Positions 46,701-60,795 of a stretch of DNA of 64,000 nt are shown here, piece after piece; position 1 is the stretch's first letter, and every line of letters starts with the position of its first letter. The DNA is from Protonemura montana (Eukaryota; Arthropoda; Insecta; Plecoptera; Nemouridae), in NCBI GenBank assembly GCA_947568835.1, contig OX387610.1, positions 16,663,050 through 16,727,049 on the forward strand. Reading direction: 5' to 3'. The position numbers and the translations under genes were made by a program. The notes below the pieces were generated by a model that saw only the letters and a list, made by a program, of their open reading frames with translations, was not told the DNA's origin and did not search any database.

Positions 46701-49700
46701 GTCACCCTCGGCTGCCTGCTAGGCTAGGTGTATGAGTCTGGTTCAGTGGCTAGCCCTGGTGACAGCACCGTGTCACCCTCGGCTGCCTGCTAGGCTAGGT
46801 GTATGAGTCTGGTTCAGTGGCTAGCCCTGGTGACAGCACCGTGTCACCCTCGGCTGCCTGCTAGGCTAGGTGTATGAGTCTGGTTCAGTAGCTAGCCCTG
46901 GTGACAGCACCGTGTCACCCTCGGCTGCCTGCTAGGCTAGGTGTATGAGTCTGGTTCAGTAGCTAGCCCTGGTGACAGCACCGTGTCACCCTCGGCTGCC
47001 TGCTAGGCTAGGTGTATGAGTCTGGTTCGGTGGCTAGCCCTGGTGACAGCACCGTGTCACCCTCGGCTGCCTGCTAGGCTAGGTGTATGAGTCTGGATCA
47101 GTGGCTAGCCCTGGTGACAGCACCGTGTCACCCTCGGCTGCCTGCTAGGCTAGGTGTATGAGTCTGGTTCAGTGGCTAGCCCTGGTGACAGCACCGTGTC
47201 ACCCTCGGCTGCCTGCTAGGCTGGGTGTATGAGTCTGGTTCGGTAGCTAGCCCTGGTGACAGCACCGTGTCACCCTCGGCTGCCTGCTAGGCTAGGTGTA
47301 TGAGTCTGGTTCAGTGGCTAGCCCTGGTGACAGCACCGTGTCACCCTCGGCTGCCTGCTAGGCTAGGTGTATGAGTCTGGTTCGGTGGCTAGCCCTGGTG
47401 ACAGCACCGTGTCACCCTCGGCTGCCTGCTAGGCTAGGTGTATGAGTCTGGTTCAGTGGCTAGCCCTGGTGACAGCACCGTGTCACCCTCGGCTGCCTGC
47501 TAGGCTAGGTGTATGAGTCTGGTTCAGTGGCTAGCCCTGGTGACAGCACCGTGTCACCCTCGGCTGCCTGCTAGGCTAGGTGTATGAGTCTGGTTCAGTG
47601 GCTAGCCCTGGTGACAGCACCGTGTCACCCTCGGCTGCCTGCTAGGCTAGGTGTATGAGTCTGGTTCGGTGGCTAGCCCTGGTGACAGCACCGTGCCACC
47701 CTCGGCTGCCTGCTAGGCTAGGTGTATGAGTCTGGTTCAGTAGCTAGCCCTGGTGACAGCACCGTGTCACCCTCGGCTGCCTGCTAGGCTAGGTGTATGA
47801 GTCTGGTTCAGTGGCTAGCCCTGGTGACAGCACCGTGTCACCCTCGGCTGCCTGCTAGGCTAGGTGTATGAGTCTGGTTCAGTAGCTAGCCCTGGTGACA
47901 GCACCGTGTCACCCTCGGCTGCCTGCTAGGCTAGGTGTATGAGTCTGGTTCAGTGGCTAGCCCTGGTGACAGCACCGTGTCACCCTCGGCTGCCTGCTAG
48001 GCTAGGTGTATGAGTCTGGTTCAGTGGCTAGCCCTGGTGACAGCACCGTGTCACCCTCGGCTGCCTGCTAGGCTAGGTGTATGAGTCTGGTTCAGTGGCT
48101 AGCCCTGGTGACAGCACCGTGTCACCCTCGGCTGCCTGCTAGGCTAGGTGTATGAGTCTGGTTCAGTGGCTAGCCCTGGTGACAGCACCGTGTCACCCTC
48201 GGCTGCCTGCTAGGCTAGGTGTATGAGTCTGGTTCGGTGGCTAGCCCTGGTGACAGCACCGTGTCACCCTCGGCTGCCTGCTAGGCTAGGTGTATGAGTC
48301 TGGTTCAGTGGCTAGCCCTGGTGACAGCACCGTGTCACCCTCGGCTGCCTGCTAGGCTAGGTGTATGAGTCTGGTTCAGTGGCTAGCCCTGGTGACATCA
48401 CCGTGTCACCCTCGGCTGCCTGCTAGGCTAGGTGTATGAGTCTGGTTCAGTAGCTAGCCCTGGTGACAGCACCGTGTCACCCTCGGCTGCCTGCTAGGCT
48501 AGGTGTATGAGTCTGGTTCAGTGGCTAGCCCTGGTGACAGCACCGTGTCACCCTCGGCTGCCTGCTAGGCTAGGTGTATGAGTCTGGTTCAGTAGCTAGC
48601 CCTGGTGACAGCACCATGTCACCCTCGGCTGCCTGCTAGGCTAGGTGTATGAGTCTGGTTCGGTAGCTAGCCCTGGTGACAGCACCGTGTCACCCTCGGC
48701 TGCCTGCTAGGCTAGGTGTATGAGTCTGGTTCAGTGGCTAGCCCTGGTGACAGCACCGTGTCACCCTCGGCTGCCTGCTAGGCTAGGTGTATGAGTCTGG
48801 TTCAGTGGCTAGCCCTGGTGACAGCACCGTGTCACCCTCGGCTGCCTGCTAGGCTAGGTGTATGAGTCTGGTTCAGTGGCTAGCCCTGGTGACAGCACCG
48901 TGTCACCCTCGGCTGCCTGCTAGGCTAGGTGTATGAGTCTGGTTCAGTGGCTAGCCCTGGTGACAGCACCGTGTCACCCTCGGCTGCCTGCTAGGCTAGG
49001 TGTATGAGTCTGGTTCAGTGGCTAGCCCTGGTGACAGCACCGTGTCACCCTCGGCTGCCTGCTAGGCTAGGTGTATGAGTCTGGTTCAGTGGCTAGCCCT
49101 GGTGACAGCACCGTGCCACCCTCGGCTGCCTGCTAGGCTAGGTGTATGAGTCTGGTTCAGTGGCTAGCCCTGGTGACAGCACCGTGTCACCCTCGGCTGC
49201 CTGCTAGGCTAGGTGTATGAGTCTGGTTCAGTGGCTAGCCCTGGTGACAGCACCGTGTCACCCTCGGCTGCCTGCTAGGCTAGGTGTATGAGTCTGGTTC
49301 GGTGGCTAGCCCTGGTGACAGCACCGTGTTACCCTCGGCTGCCTGCTAGGCTAGGTGTATGAGTCTGGTTCAGTGGCTAGCCCTGGTGACAGCACCGTGT
49401 CACCCTCGGCTGCCTGCTAGGCTAGGTGTATGAGTCTGGTTCGGTGGCTAGCCCTGGTGACAGCACCGTGTCACCCTCGGCTGCCTGCTAGGCTAGGTGT
49501 ATGAGTCTGGTTCAGTGGCTAGCCCTGGTGACAGCACCGTGCCACCCTCGGCTGCCTGCTAGGCTAGGTGTATGAGTCTGGTTCAGTGGCTAGCCCTGGT
49601 GACAGCACCGTGTCACCCTCGGCTGCCTGCTAGGCTAGGTGTATGAGTCTGGTTCAGTGGCTAGCCCTGGTGACAGCACCGTGTCACCCTCGGCTGCCTG

Positions 49701-52700
49701 CTAGGCTAGGTGTATGAGTCTGGTTCAGTGGCTAGCCCTGGTGACAGCACCGTGTCACCCTCGGCTGCCTGCTAGGCTAGGTGTATGAGTCTCGTTCAGT
49801 GGCTAGCCCTGGTGACAGCACCGTGTCACCCTCGGCTGCCTGCTAGGCTAGGTGTATGAGTCTGGTTCAGTGGCTAGCCCTGGTGACAGCACCGTGTCAC
49901 CCTCGGCTGCCTGCTAGGCTAGGTGTATGAGTCTGGTTCAGTGGCTAGCCCTGGTGACAGCACCGTGTCACCCTCGGCTGCCTGCTAGGCTAGGTGTATG
50001 AGTCTGGTTCAGTGGCTAGCCCTGGTGACAGCACCGTGTCACCCTCGGCTGCCTGCTAGGCTAGGTGTATGAGTCTGGTTCGGTGGCTAGCCCTGGTGAC
50101 AGCACCGTGTCACCCTCGGCTGCCTGCTAGGCTAGGTGTATGAGTCTGGTTCAGTGGCTAGCCCTGGTGACAGCACCGTGTCACCCTCGGCTGCCTGCTA
50201 GGCTAGGTGTATGAGTCTGGTTCAGTGGCTAGCCCTGGTGACAGCACCGTGTCACCCTCGGCTGCCTGCTAGGCTAGGTGTATGAGTCTGGTTCGGTGGC
50301 TAGCCCTGGTGACAGCACCGTGTCACCCTCGGCTGCCTGCTAGGCTAGGTGTATGAGTCTGGTTCAGTGGCTAGCCCTGGTGACAGCACCGTGCCACCCT
50401 CGGCTGCCTGCTAGGCTAGGTGTATGAGTCTGGTTCAGTGGCTAGCCCTGGTGACAGCACCGTGCCACCCTCGGCTGCCTGCTAGGCTAGGTGTATGAGT
50501 CTGGTTCGGTGGCTAGCCCTGGTGACAGCACCGTGTCACCCTCGGCTGCCTGCTAGGCTAGGTGTATGAGTCTGGTTCGGTGGCTAGCCCTGGTGACAGC
50601 ACCGTGTCACCCTCGGCTGCCTGCTAGGCTAGGTGTATGAGTCTGGTTCAGTGGCTAGCCCTGGTGACAGCACCGTGTCACCCTCGGCTGCCTGCTAGGC
50701 TAGGGGTATGAGTCTGGTTCAGTGGCTAGCCCTGGTGACAGCACCGTGTCACCCTCGGCTGCCTGCTAGGCTAGGTGTATGAGTCTGGTTCAGTGGCTAG
50801 CCCTGGTGACAGCACCGTGTCACCCTCGGCTGCCTGCTAGGCTAGGTGTATGAGTCTGGTTCAGTGGCTAGCCCTGGTGACAGCACCGTGTCACCCTCGG
50901 CTGCCTGCTAGGCTAGGTGTATGAGTCTGGTTCAGTGGCTAGCCCTGGTGACAGCACCGTGTCACCCTCGGCTGCCTGCTAGGCTAGGTGTATGAGTCTG
51001 GTTCAGTGGCTAGCCCTGGTGACAGCACCGTGTCACCCTCGGCTGCCTGCTAGGCTAGGTGTATGAGTCTGGTTCGGTGGCTAGCCCTGGTGACAGCACC
51101 GTGTCACCCTCGGCTGCCTGCTAGGCTAGGTGTATGAGTCTGGTTCGGTGGCTAGCCCTGGTGACAGCACCGTGTCACCCTCGGCTGCCTGCTAGGCTAG
51201 GTGTATGAGTCTGGTTCAGTGGCTAGCCCTGGTGACAGCACCGTGTCACCCTCGGCTGCCTGCTAGGCTAGGTGTATGAGTCTGGTTCAGTGGCTAGCCC
51301 TGGTGACAGCACCGTGTCACCCTCGGCTGCCTGCTAGGCTAGGTGTATGAGTCTGGTTCGGTGGCTAGCCCTGGTGACAGCACCGTGTCACCCTCGGCTG
51401 CCTGCTAGGCTAGGTGTATGAGTCTGGTTCAGTGGCTAGCCCTGGTGACAGCACCGTGTCACCCTCGGCTGCCTGCTAGGCTAGGTGTATGAGTCTGGTT
51501 CAGTGGCTAGCCCTGGTGACAGCACCGTGTCACCCTCGGCTGCCTGCTAGGCTAGGTGTATGAGTCTGGTTCAGTGGCTAGCCCTGGTGACAGCACCGTG
51601 TCACCCTCGGCTGCCTGCTAGGCTAGGTGTATGAGTCTGGTTCAGTGGCTAGCCCTGGTGACAGCACCGTGCCACCCTCGGCTGCCTGCTAGGCTAGGTG
51701 TATGAGTCTGGTTCAGTGGCTAGCCCTGGTGACAGCACCGTGTCACCCTCGGCTGCCTGCTAGGCTAGGTGTATGAGTCTGGTTCGGTGGCTAGCCCTGG
51801 TGACAGCACCGTGTCACCCTCGGCTGCCTGCTAGGCTAGGTGTATGAGTCTGGTTCGGTGGCTAGCCCTGGTGACAGCACCGTGTCACCCTCGGCTGCCT
51901 GCTAGGCTAGGTGTATGAGTCTGGTTCAGTGGCTAGCCCTGGTGACAGCACCGTGTCACCCTCGGCTGCCTGCTAGGCTAGGTGTATGAGTCTGGTTAGG
52001 TGGCTAGCCCTGGTGACAGCACCGTGTCACCCTCGGCTGCCTGCTAGGCTAGGTGTATGAGTCTGGTTCAGTGGCTAGCCCTGGTGACAGCACCGTGTCA
52101 CTCTCAGCTGCCTGCTAGGCTAGGTGTATGAGTCTGGTTCAGTAGCTAGCCCTGGTGACAGCACCGTGTCACCCTCGGCTGCCTGCTAGGCTAGGTGTAT
52201 GAGTCTGGTTCAGTGGCTAGCCCTGGTGACAGCACCGTGTCACCCTCGGCTGCCTGCTAGGCTAGGTGTATGAGTCTGGTTCAGTAGCTAGCCCTGGTGA
52301 CAGCACCGTGTCACCCTCAGCTGCCTGCTAGGCTAGGTGTATGAGTCTGGTTCAGTGGCTAGCCCTGGTGACAGCACCGTGTCACCCTCGGCTGCCTGCT
52401 AGGCTAGGTGTATGAGTCTGGTTCAGTGGCTAGCCCTGGTGACAGCACCGTGTCACCCTCGGCTGCCTGCTAGGCTAGGTGTATGAGTCTGGTTCAGTGG
52501 CTAGCCCTGGTGACAGCACCGTGTCACCCTCGGCTGCCTGCTAGGCTAGGTGTATGAGTCTGGTTCAGTGGCTAGCCCTGGTGACAGCACCGTGTCACCC
52601 TCGGCTGCCTGCTAGGCTAGGTGTATGAGTCTGGTTCAGTAGCTAGCCCTGGTGACAGCACCGTGTCACCCTCGGCTGCCTGCTAGGCTAGGTGTATGAG

Positions 52701-55700
52701 TCTGGTTCAGTGGCTAGCCCTGGTGACAGCACCGTGTCACCCTCGGCTGCCTGCTAGGCTAGGTGTATGAGTCTGGTTCGGTGGCTAGCCCTGGTGACAG
52801 CACCGTGTCACCCTCGGCTGCCTGCTAGGCTAGGTGTATGAGTCTGGTTCAGTGGCTAGCCCTGGTGACAGCACCGTGTCACCCTCGGCTGCCTGCTAGG
52901 CTAGGTGTATGAGTCTGGTTCAGTGGCTAGCCCTGGTGACAGCACCGTGTCACCCTCGGCTGCCTGCTAGGCTAGGTGTATGAGTCTGGATCAGTGGCTA
53001 GCCCTGGTGACAGCACCGTGCCACCCTCGGCTGCCTGCTAGGCTAGGTGTATGAGTCTGGTTCAGTGGCTAGCCCTGGTGACAGCACCGTGTCACCCTCG
53101 GCTGCCTGCTAGGCTAGGTGTATGAGTCTGGTTCAGTGGCTAGCCCTGGTGACAGCACCGTGTCACCCTCGGCTGCCTGCTAGGCTAGGTGTATGAGTCT
53201 GGTTCAGTGGCTAGCCCTGGTGACAGCACCATGTCACCCTCGGCTGCCTGCTAGGCTAGGTGTATGAGTCTGGTTCAGTGGCTAGCCCTGGTGACAGCAC
53301 CGTGTCACCCTCGGCTGCCTGCTAGGCTAGGTGTATGAGTCTGGTTCAGTGGCTAGCCCTGGTGACAGCACCGTGTCACCCTCGGCTGCCTGCTAGGCTA
53401 GGTGTATGAGTCTGGTTCGGTGGCTAGCCCTGGTGACAGCACCGTGTCACCCTCGGCTGCCTGCTAGGCTAGGTGTATGAGTCTGGTTCAGTAGCTAGCC
53501 CTGGTGACAGCACCGTGCCACCCTCGGCTGCCTGCTAGGCTAGGTGTATGAGTCTGGTTCAGTGGCTAGCCCTGGTGACAGCACCGTGTCACCCTCGGCT
53601 GCCTGCTAGGCTAGGTGTATGAGTCTGGTTCAGTGGCTAGCCCTGGTGACAGCACCGTGTCACCCTCGGCTGCCTGCTAGGCTAGGTGTATGAGTCTGGT
53701 TCAGTGGCTAGCCCTGGTGACAGCACCGTGTCACCCTCGGCTGCCTGCTAGGCTAGGTGTATGAGTCTGGTTCAGTGGCTAGCCCTGGTGACAGCACCGT
53801 GTCACCCTCGGCTGCCTGCTAGGCTAGGTGTATGAGTCTGGTTCGGTGGCTAGCCCTGGTGACAGCACCGTGTCACCCTCGGCTGCCTGCTAGGCTAGGT
53901 GTATGAGTCTGGTTCAGTGGCTAGCCCTGGTGACAGCACCGTGTCACCCTCGGCTGCCTGCTAGGCTAGGTGTATGAGTCTGGTTCAGTGGCTAGCCCTG
54001 GTGACAGCACCGTGTCACCCTCGGCTGCCTGCTAGGCTAGGTGTATGAGTCTGGTTCGGTGGCTAGCCCTGGTGACAGCACCGTGTCACTCTCGGCTGCC
54101 TGCTAGGCTAGGTGTATGAGTCTGGTTCAGTGGCTAGCCCTGGTGACAGCACCGTGTCACCCTCGGCTGCCTGCTAGGCTAGGTGTATGAGTCTGGTTCA
54201 GTGGCTAGCCCTGGTGACAGCACCGTGTCACCCTCGGCTGCCTGCTAGGCTAGGTGTATGAGTCTGGTTCAGTGGCTAGCCCTGGTGACAGCACCGTGCC
54301 ACCCTCGGCTGCCTGCTAGGCTAGGTGTATGAGTCTGGTTCAGTGGCTAGCCCTGGTGACAGCACCGTGTCACCCTCGGCTGCCTGCTAGGCTAGGGGTA
54401 TGAGTCTGGTTCAGTGGCTAGCCCTGGTGACAGCACCGTGTCACCCTCGGCTGCCTGCTAGGCTAGGTGTATGAGTCTGGTTCAGTGGCTAGCCCTGGTG
54501 ACAGCACCGTGTCACCCTCGGCTGCCTGCTAGGCTAGGTGTATGAGTCTGGTTCAGTGGCTAGCCCTGGTGACAGCACCGTGTCACCCTCGGCTGCCTGC
54601 TAGGCTAGGTGTATGAGTCTGGTTCAGTGGCTAGCCCTGGTGACAGCACCGTGTCACCCTCGGCTGCCTGCTAGGCTAGGTGTATGAGTCTGGTTCAGTG
54701 GCTAGCCCTGGTGACAGCACCGTGTCACCCTCGGCTGCCTGCTAGGCTAGGTGTATGAGTCTGGTTCAGTGGCTAGCCCTGGTGACAGCACCGTGTCACC
54801 CTCGGCTGCCTGCTAGGCTAGGTGTATGAGTCTGGTTCAGTGGCTAGCCCTGGTGACAGCACCGTGTCACCCTCGGCTGCCTGCTAGGCTAGGTGTATGA
54901 GTCTGGTTCAGTGGCTAGCCCTGGTGACAGCACCGTGTCACCCTCGGCTGCCTGCTAGGCTAGGTGTATGAGTCTGGTTCAGTGGCTAGCCCTGGTGACA
55001 GCACCGTGTCACCCTCGGCTGCCTGCTAGGCTAGGTGTATGAGTCTGGTTCAGTGGCTAGCCCTGGTGACAGCACCGTGTCACCCTCGGCTGCCTGCTAG
55101 GCTAGGTGTATGAGTCTGGTTCAGTGGCTAGCCCTGGTGACAGCACCGTGTCACCCTCGGCTGCCTGCTAGGCTAGGTGTATGAGTCTGGTTCAGTGGCT
55201 AGCCCTGGTGACAGCACCGTGTCACCCTCGGCTGCCTGCTAGGCTAGGTGTATGAGTCTGGTTCAGTGGCTAGCCCTGGTGACAGCACCGTGTCACCCTC
55301 GGATGCCTGCTAGGCTAGGTGTATGAGTCTGGTGCAGTGGCTAGCCCTGGTGACAGCACCGTGTCACCCTCGGCTGCCTGCTAGGCTAGGTGTATGAGTC
55401 TGGTTCAGTGGCTAGCCCTGGTGACAGCACCGTGTCACCCTCGGCTGCCTGCTAGGCTAGGTGTATGAGTCTGGTTCAGTGGCTAGCCCTGGTGACAGCA
55501 CCGTGTCACCCTCGGCTGCCTGCTAGGCTAGGTGTATGAGTCTGGTTCAGTAGCTAGCCCTGGTGACAGCACCGTGTCACCCTCGGCTGCCTGCTAGGCT
55601 AGGTGTATGAGTCTGGTTCAGTGGCTAGCCCTGGTGACAGCACCGTGTCACCCTCGGCTGCCTGCTAGGCTAGGTGTATGAGTCTGGTTCAGTGGCTAGC

Positions 55701-58700
55701 CCTGGTGACAGCACCGTGTCACCCTCGGCTGCCTGCTAGGCTAGGTGTATGAGTCTGTTTCAGTGGCTAGCCCTGGTGACAGCACCGTGTCACCCTCGGC
55801 TGCCTGCTAGGCTAGGTGTATGAGTCTGGTTCAGTGGCTAGCCCTGGTGACAGCACCGTGTCACCCTCGGCTGCCTGCTAGGCTAGGTGTATGAGTCTGG
55901 TTCAGTGGCTAGCCCTGGTGACAGCACCGTGTCACCCTCGGCTGCCTGCTAGGCTAGGTGTATGAGTCTGGTTCAGTGGCTAGCCCTGGTGACAGCACCG
56001 TGTCACCCTCGGCTGCCTGCTAGGCTAGGTGTATGAGTCTGGTTCAGTGGCTAGCCCTGGTGACAGCACCGTGTCACCCTCGGCTGCCTGCTAGGCTAGG
56101 TGTATGAGTCTGGTTCAGTGGCTAGCCCTGGTGACAGCACCGTGCCACCCTCGGCTGCCTGCTAGGCTAGGTGTATGAGTCTGGTTCAGTGGCTAGCCCT
56201 GGTGACAGCACCGTGTCACCCTCGGCTGCCTGCTAGGCTAGGTGTATGAGTCTGGTTCAGTGGCTAGCCCTGGTGACAGCACCGTGTCACCCTCGGCTGC
56301 CTGCTAGGCTAGGTGTATGAGTCTGGTTCAGTGGCTAGCCCTGGTGACAGCACCGTGTCACCCTCGGCTGCCTGCTAGGCTAGGTGTATGAGTCTGGTTC
56401 GGTGGCTAGCCCTGGTGACAGCACCGTGTCACCCTCGGCTGCCTGCTAGGCTAGGTGTATGAGTCTGGTTCAGTGGCTAGCCCTGGTGACAGCACCGTGT
56501 CACCCTCGGCTGCCTGCTAGGCTAGGTGTATGAGTCTGGTTCAGTGGCTAGCCCTGGTGACAGCACCGTGTCACCCTCGGCTGCCTGCTAGGCTAGGTGT
56601 ATGAGTCTGGTTCAGTGGCTAGCCCTGGTGACAGCACCGTGTCACCCTCGGCTGCCTGCTAGGCTAGGTGTATGAGTCTGGTTCAGTGGCTAGCCCTGGT
56701 GACAGCACCGTGTCACCCTCGGCTGCCTGCTAGGCTAGGTGTATGAGTCTGGTTCAGTGGCTAGCCCTGGTGACAGCACCGTGTCACCCTCGGCTGCCTG
56801 CTAGGCTAGGTGTATGAGTCTGGTTCAGTGGCTAGCCCTGGTGACAGCACCGTGTCACCCTCGGCTGCCTGCTAGGCTAGGTGTATGAGTCTGGTTCAGT
56901 GGCTAGCCCTGGTGACAGCACCGTGTCACCCTCGGCTGCCTGCTAGGCTAGGTGTATGAGTCTGGTTCAGTGGCTAGCCCTGGTGACAGCACCGTGTCAC
57001 CCTCGGCTGCCTGCTAGGCTAGGTGTATGAGTCTGGTTCGGTGGCTAGCCCTGGTGACAGCACCGTGCCACCCTCGGCTGCCTGCTAGGCTAGGTGTATG
57101 AGTCTGGTTCAGTGGCTAGCCCTGGTGACAGCACCGTGTCACCCTCGGCTTCCTGCTAGGCTAGGTGTATGAGTCTGGTTCAGTGGCTAGCCCTGGTGAC
57201 AGCACCGTGTCACCCTCGGCTGCCTGCTAGGCTAGGTGTATGAGTCTGGTTCGGTGGCTAGCCCTGGTGACAGCACCGTGTCACCCTCGGCTGCCTGCTA
57301 GGCTAGGTGTATGAGTCTGGTTCAGTGGCTAGCCCTGGTGACAGCACCGTGCCACCCTCGGCTGCCTGCTAGGCTAGGTGTATGAGTCTGGTTCAGTGGC
57401 TAGCCCTGGTGACAGCACCGTGTCACCCTCGGCTGCCTGCTAGGCTAGGTGTATGAGTCTGGTTCAGTGGCTAGCCCTGGTGACAGCACCGTGTCACCCT
57501 CGGCTGCCTGCTAGGCTAGGTGTATGAGTCTGGTTCAGTGGCTAGCCCTGGTGACAGCACCGTGTCACCCTCGGCTGCCTGCTAGGCTAGGTGTATGAGT
57601 CTGGTTCGGTGGCTAGCCCTGGTGACAGCACCGTGTCACCCTCGGCTGCCTGCTAGGCTAGGTGTATGAGTCTGGTTCAGTGGCTAGCCCTGGTGACAGC
57701 ACCGTGTCACCCTCGGCTGCCTGCTAGGCTAGGTGTATGAGTCTGGTTCAGTGGCTAGCCCTGGTGACAGCACCGTGTCACCCTCGGCTGCCTGCTAGGC
57801 TAGGTGTATGAGTCTGGTTCGGTGGCTAGCCCTGGTGACAGCACCGTGTCACCCTCGGCTGCCTGCTAGGCTAGGTGTATGAGTCTGGTTCGGTGGCTAG
57901 CCCTGGTGACAGCACCGTGTCACCCTCGGCTGCCTGCTAGGCTAGGTGTATGAGTCTGGTTCGGTGGCTAGCCCTGGTGACAGCACCGTGTCACCCTCGG
58001 CTGCCTGCTAGGCTAGGTGTATGAGTCTCGTTCAGTGGCTAGCCCTGGTGACAGCACCGTGTCACCCTCGGCTGCCTGCTAGGCTAGGTGTATGAGTCTG
58101 GTTCAGTGGCTAGCCCTGGTGACAGCACCGTGTCACCCTCGGCTGCCTGCTAGGCTAGGTGTATGAGTCTGGTTCAGTGGCTAGCCCTGGTGACAGCACC
58201 GTGTCACCCTCGGCTGCCTGCTAGGCTAGGTGTATGAGTCTGGTTCAGTAGCTAGCCCTGGTGACAGCACCGTGTCACCCTCGGCTGCCTGCTAGGCTAG
58301 GTGTATGAGTCTGGTTCAGTAGCTAGCCCTGGTGACAGCACCGTGTCACCCTCGGCTGCCTGCTAGGCTAGGTGTATGAGTCTGGTTCGGTGGCTAGCCC
58401 TGGTGACAGCACCGTGTCACCCTCGGCTGCCTGCTAGGCTAGGTGTATGAGTCTGGTTCAGTGGCTAGCCCTGGTGACAGCACCGTGTCACCCTCGGCTG
58501 CCTGCTAGGCTAGGTGTATGAGTCTGGTTCAGTGGCTAGCCCTGGTGACAGCACCGTGTCACCCTCGGCTGCCTGCTAGGCTAGGTGTATGAGTCTGGTT
58601 CAGTGGCTAGCCCTGGTGACAGCACCGTGTCACCCTCGGCTGCCTGCTAGGCTAGGTGTATGAGTCTGGTTCGGTGGCTAGCCCTGGTGACAGCACCGTG

Positions 58701-60085
58701 TCACCCTCGGCTGCCTGCTAGGCTAGGTGTATGAGTCTGGTTCGGTGGCTAGCCCTGGTGACAGCACCGTGTCACCCTCGGCTGCCTGCTAGGCTAGGTG
58801 TATGAGTCTGGATCAGTGGCTAGCCCTGGTGACAGCACCGTGTCACCCTCGGCTGCCTGCTAGGCTGGGTGTATGAGTCTGGTTCAGTGGCTAGCCCTGG
58901 TGACAGCACCGTGTCACCCTCGGCTGCCTGCTAGGCTAGGTGTATGAGTCTGGTTCAGTGGCTAGCCCTGGTGACAGCACCGTGTCACCCTCGGCTGCCT
59001 GCTAGGCTAGGTGTATGAGTCTGGTTCAGTGGCTAGCCCTGGTGACAGCACCGTGGCACCCTCGGCTGCCTGCTAGGCTAGGTGTATGAGTCTGGTTCAG
59101 TGGCTAGCCCTGGTGACAGCACCGTGTCACCCTCGGCTGCCTGCTAGGCTAGGTGTATGAGTCTGGTTCAGTGGCTAGCCCTGGTGACAGCACCGTGTCA
59201 CCCTCGGCTGCCTGCTAGGCTAGGTGTATGAGTCTGGTTCAGTGGCTAGCCCTGGTGACAGCACCGTGTCACCCTCGGCTGCCTGCTAGGCTAGGTGTAT
59301 GAGTCTGGTTCAGTGGCTAGCCCTGGTGACAGCACCGTGTCACCCTCGGCTGCCTGCTAGGCTAGGTGTATGAGTCTGGTTCGGTGGCTAGCCCTGGTGA
59401 CAGCACCGTGTCACCCTCGGCTGCCTGCTAGGCTAGGTGTATGAGTCTGGTTCAGTGGCTAGCCCTGGTGACAGCACCGTGTCACCCTCGGCTGCCTGCT
59501 AGGCTAGGTGTATGAGTCTGGTTCAGTGGCTAGCCCTGGTGACAGCACCGTGTCACCCTCGGCTGCCTGCTAGGCTAGGTGTATGAGTCTGGTTCAGTGG
59601 CTAGCCCTGGTGACAGCACCGTGTCACCCTCGGCTGCCTGCTAGGCTAGGTGTATGAGTCTGGTTCAGTGGCTAGCCCTGGTGACAGCACCGTGTCACCC
59701 TCGGCTGCCTGCTAGGCTAGGTGTATGAGTCTGGTTCAGTGGCTAGCCCTGGTGACAGCACCGTGTCACCCTCGGCTGCCTGCTAGGCTAGGTGTATGAG
59801 TCTGGTTCAGTGGCTAGCCCTGGTGACAGCACCGTGCCACCCTCGGCTGCCTGCTAGGCTAGGTGTATGAGTCTGGTTCAGTGGCTAGCCCTGGTGACAG
59901 CACCGTGTCACCCTCGGCTGCCTGCTAGGCTAGGTGTATGAGTCTAGTTCAGTGGCTAGCCCTGGTGACAGCACCGTGTCACCCTCGGCTGCCTGCTAGG
60001 CTAGGTGTATGAGTCTGGTTCAGTGGCTAGCCCTGGTGACAGCACCGTGTCACCCTCGGCTGCCTGCTAGGCTAGGTGTATGAGT
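43781..60085 (+). repeat. 71-bp satellite array, 229 full units
   Basis: The unit starts CAGCACCGTGTCACCCTCGG and contains CTGCTAGGCTAGGTGTATGA and GGCTAGCCCTGGTGA. Unit starts at 43781 and 60040 are 16259 bp apart, exactly 229 x 71, so there is no net indel across the array. A partial unit follows to 60085, then a 15-bp broken start. Variation is by scattered substitutions at a few recurring positions (TTCAGTGG/TTCGGTGG/TTCAGTAG, CCGTGTC/CCGTGCC, GGTGTAT/GGGGTAT). Each unit junction carries the hairpin-forming GGTGACAGCACCGTGTCACC (7-bp arms, 6-base loop) and the palindrome GGCTAGCC. Confidence 0.97.
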
Positions 60086-60100
60086 CAGCACCGTGTCAGC

Positions 60101-60795
60101 ATATATATGTTATATATATTTATATATATGTATGAAATAATTTGCAAACCGACGAACCAGTATCAATCTGGAAATAAATATTTTAATTTTATCATTATTT
60201 TATTATTATAAAATGTTTAATTATTTTTCACCTTTTCATGATTTTACGAGTTGCGCGGCAGAACAAGTTTGGTACTGCTACCTAGCGGCAGTTTTTATCA
60301 CCTTAGTTAAAGCTTGTTATTTTTGCTACTAGATGGCACACAAACCCTGCTTTGCAGCTGAGACTTGTAGCCTTTTAGGTTTAAACAGTTGATTGCATTG
60401 GCTTGTCGAACCAGCTATGACGACACAGACTAATTCTTTGAGATTCAGCAACAACATTTACAACATCAGTTGCCGTGCATATTTTAAAATTTTTTTAAAT
60501 TCTTTACTGAAATGAGAAATAGTGTTTAAATTCAGAGAGCCGATCAAGCATTTGATATTTGGAGGAAATATAAATGTACCGAGATTTGAAATCTAATCAA
60601 GGTTGAAATTAATAAGGTAAGCCAAATTAAAAATTTATAAAAAATTAAAAAATTAATAAGGTTGACTTGACTGGTTGTGACGTGAAATAGCGTCACCAGA
60701 TCCAGAGTGACTGTGAGTTTTCACAGCCTCTTATTTTAATCCTTGAAGATCCGTCATTCTCATCAAATGCACTTAATTCCTGTCAAAAAGTATGT
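60101..60795. other. AT-rich spacer between satellite and tRNA-half array
   Basis: Opens with a TATATA-rich microsatellite (60100-60135). Near 60724-60765 it carries CAGCCTCTTATTTTAATCC and GATCCGTCATTCTCATC, shared with the SINE flank at 10005-10060 and 27660-27705. No gene seen. Confidence 0.6.
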
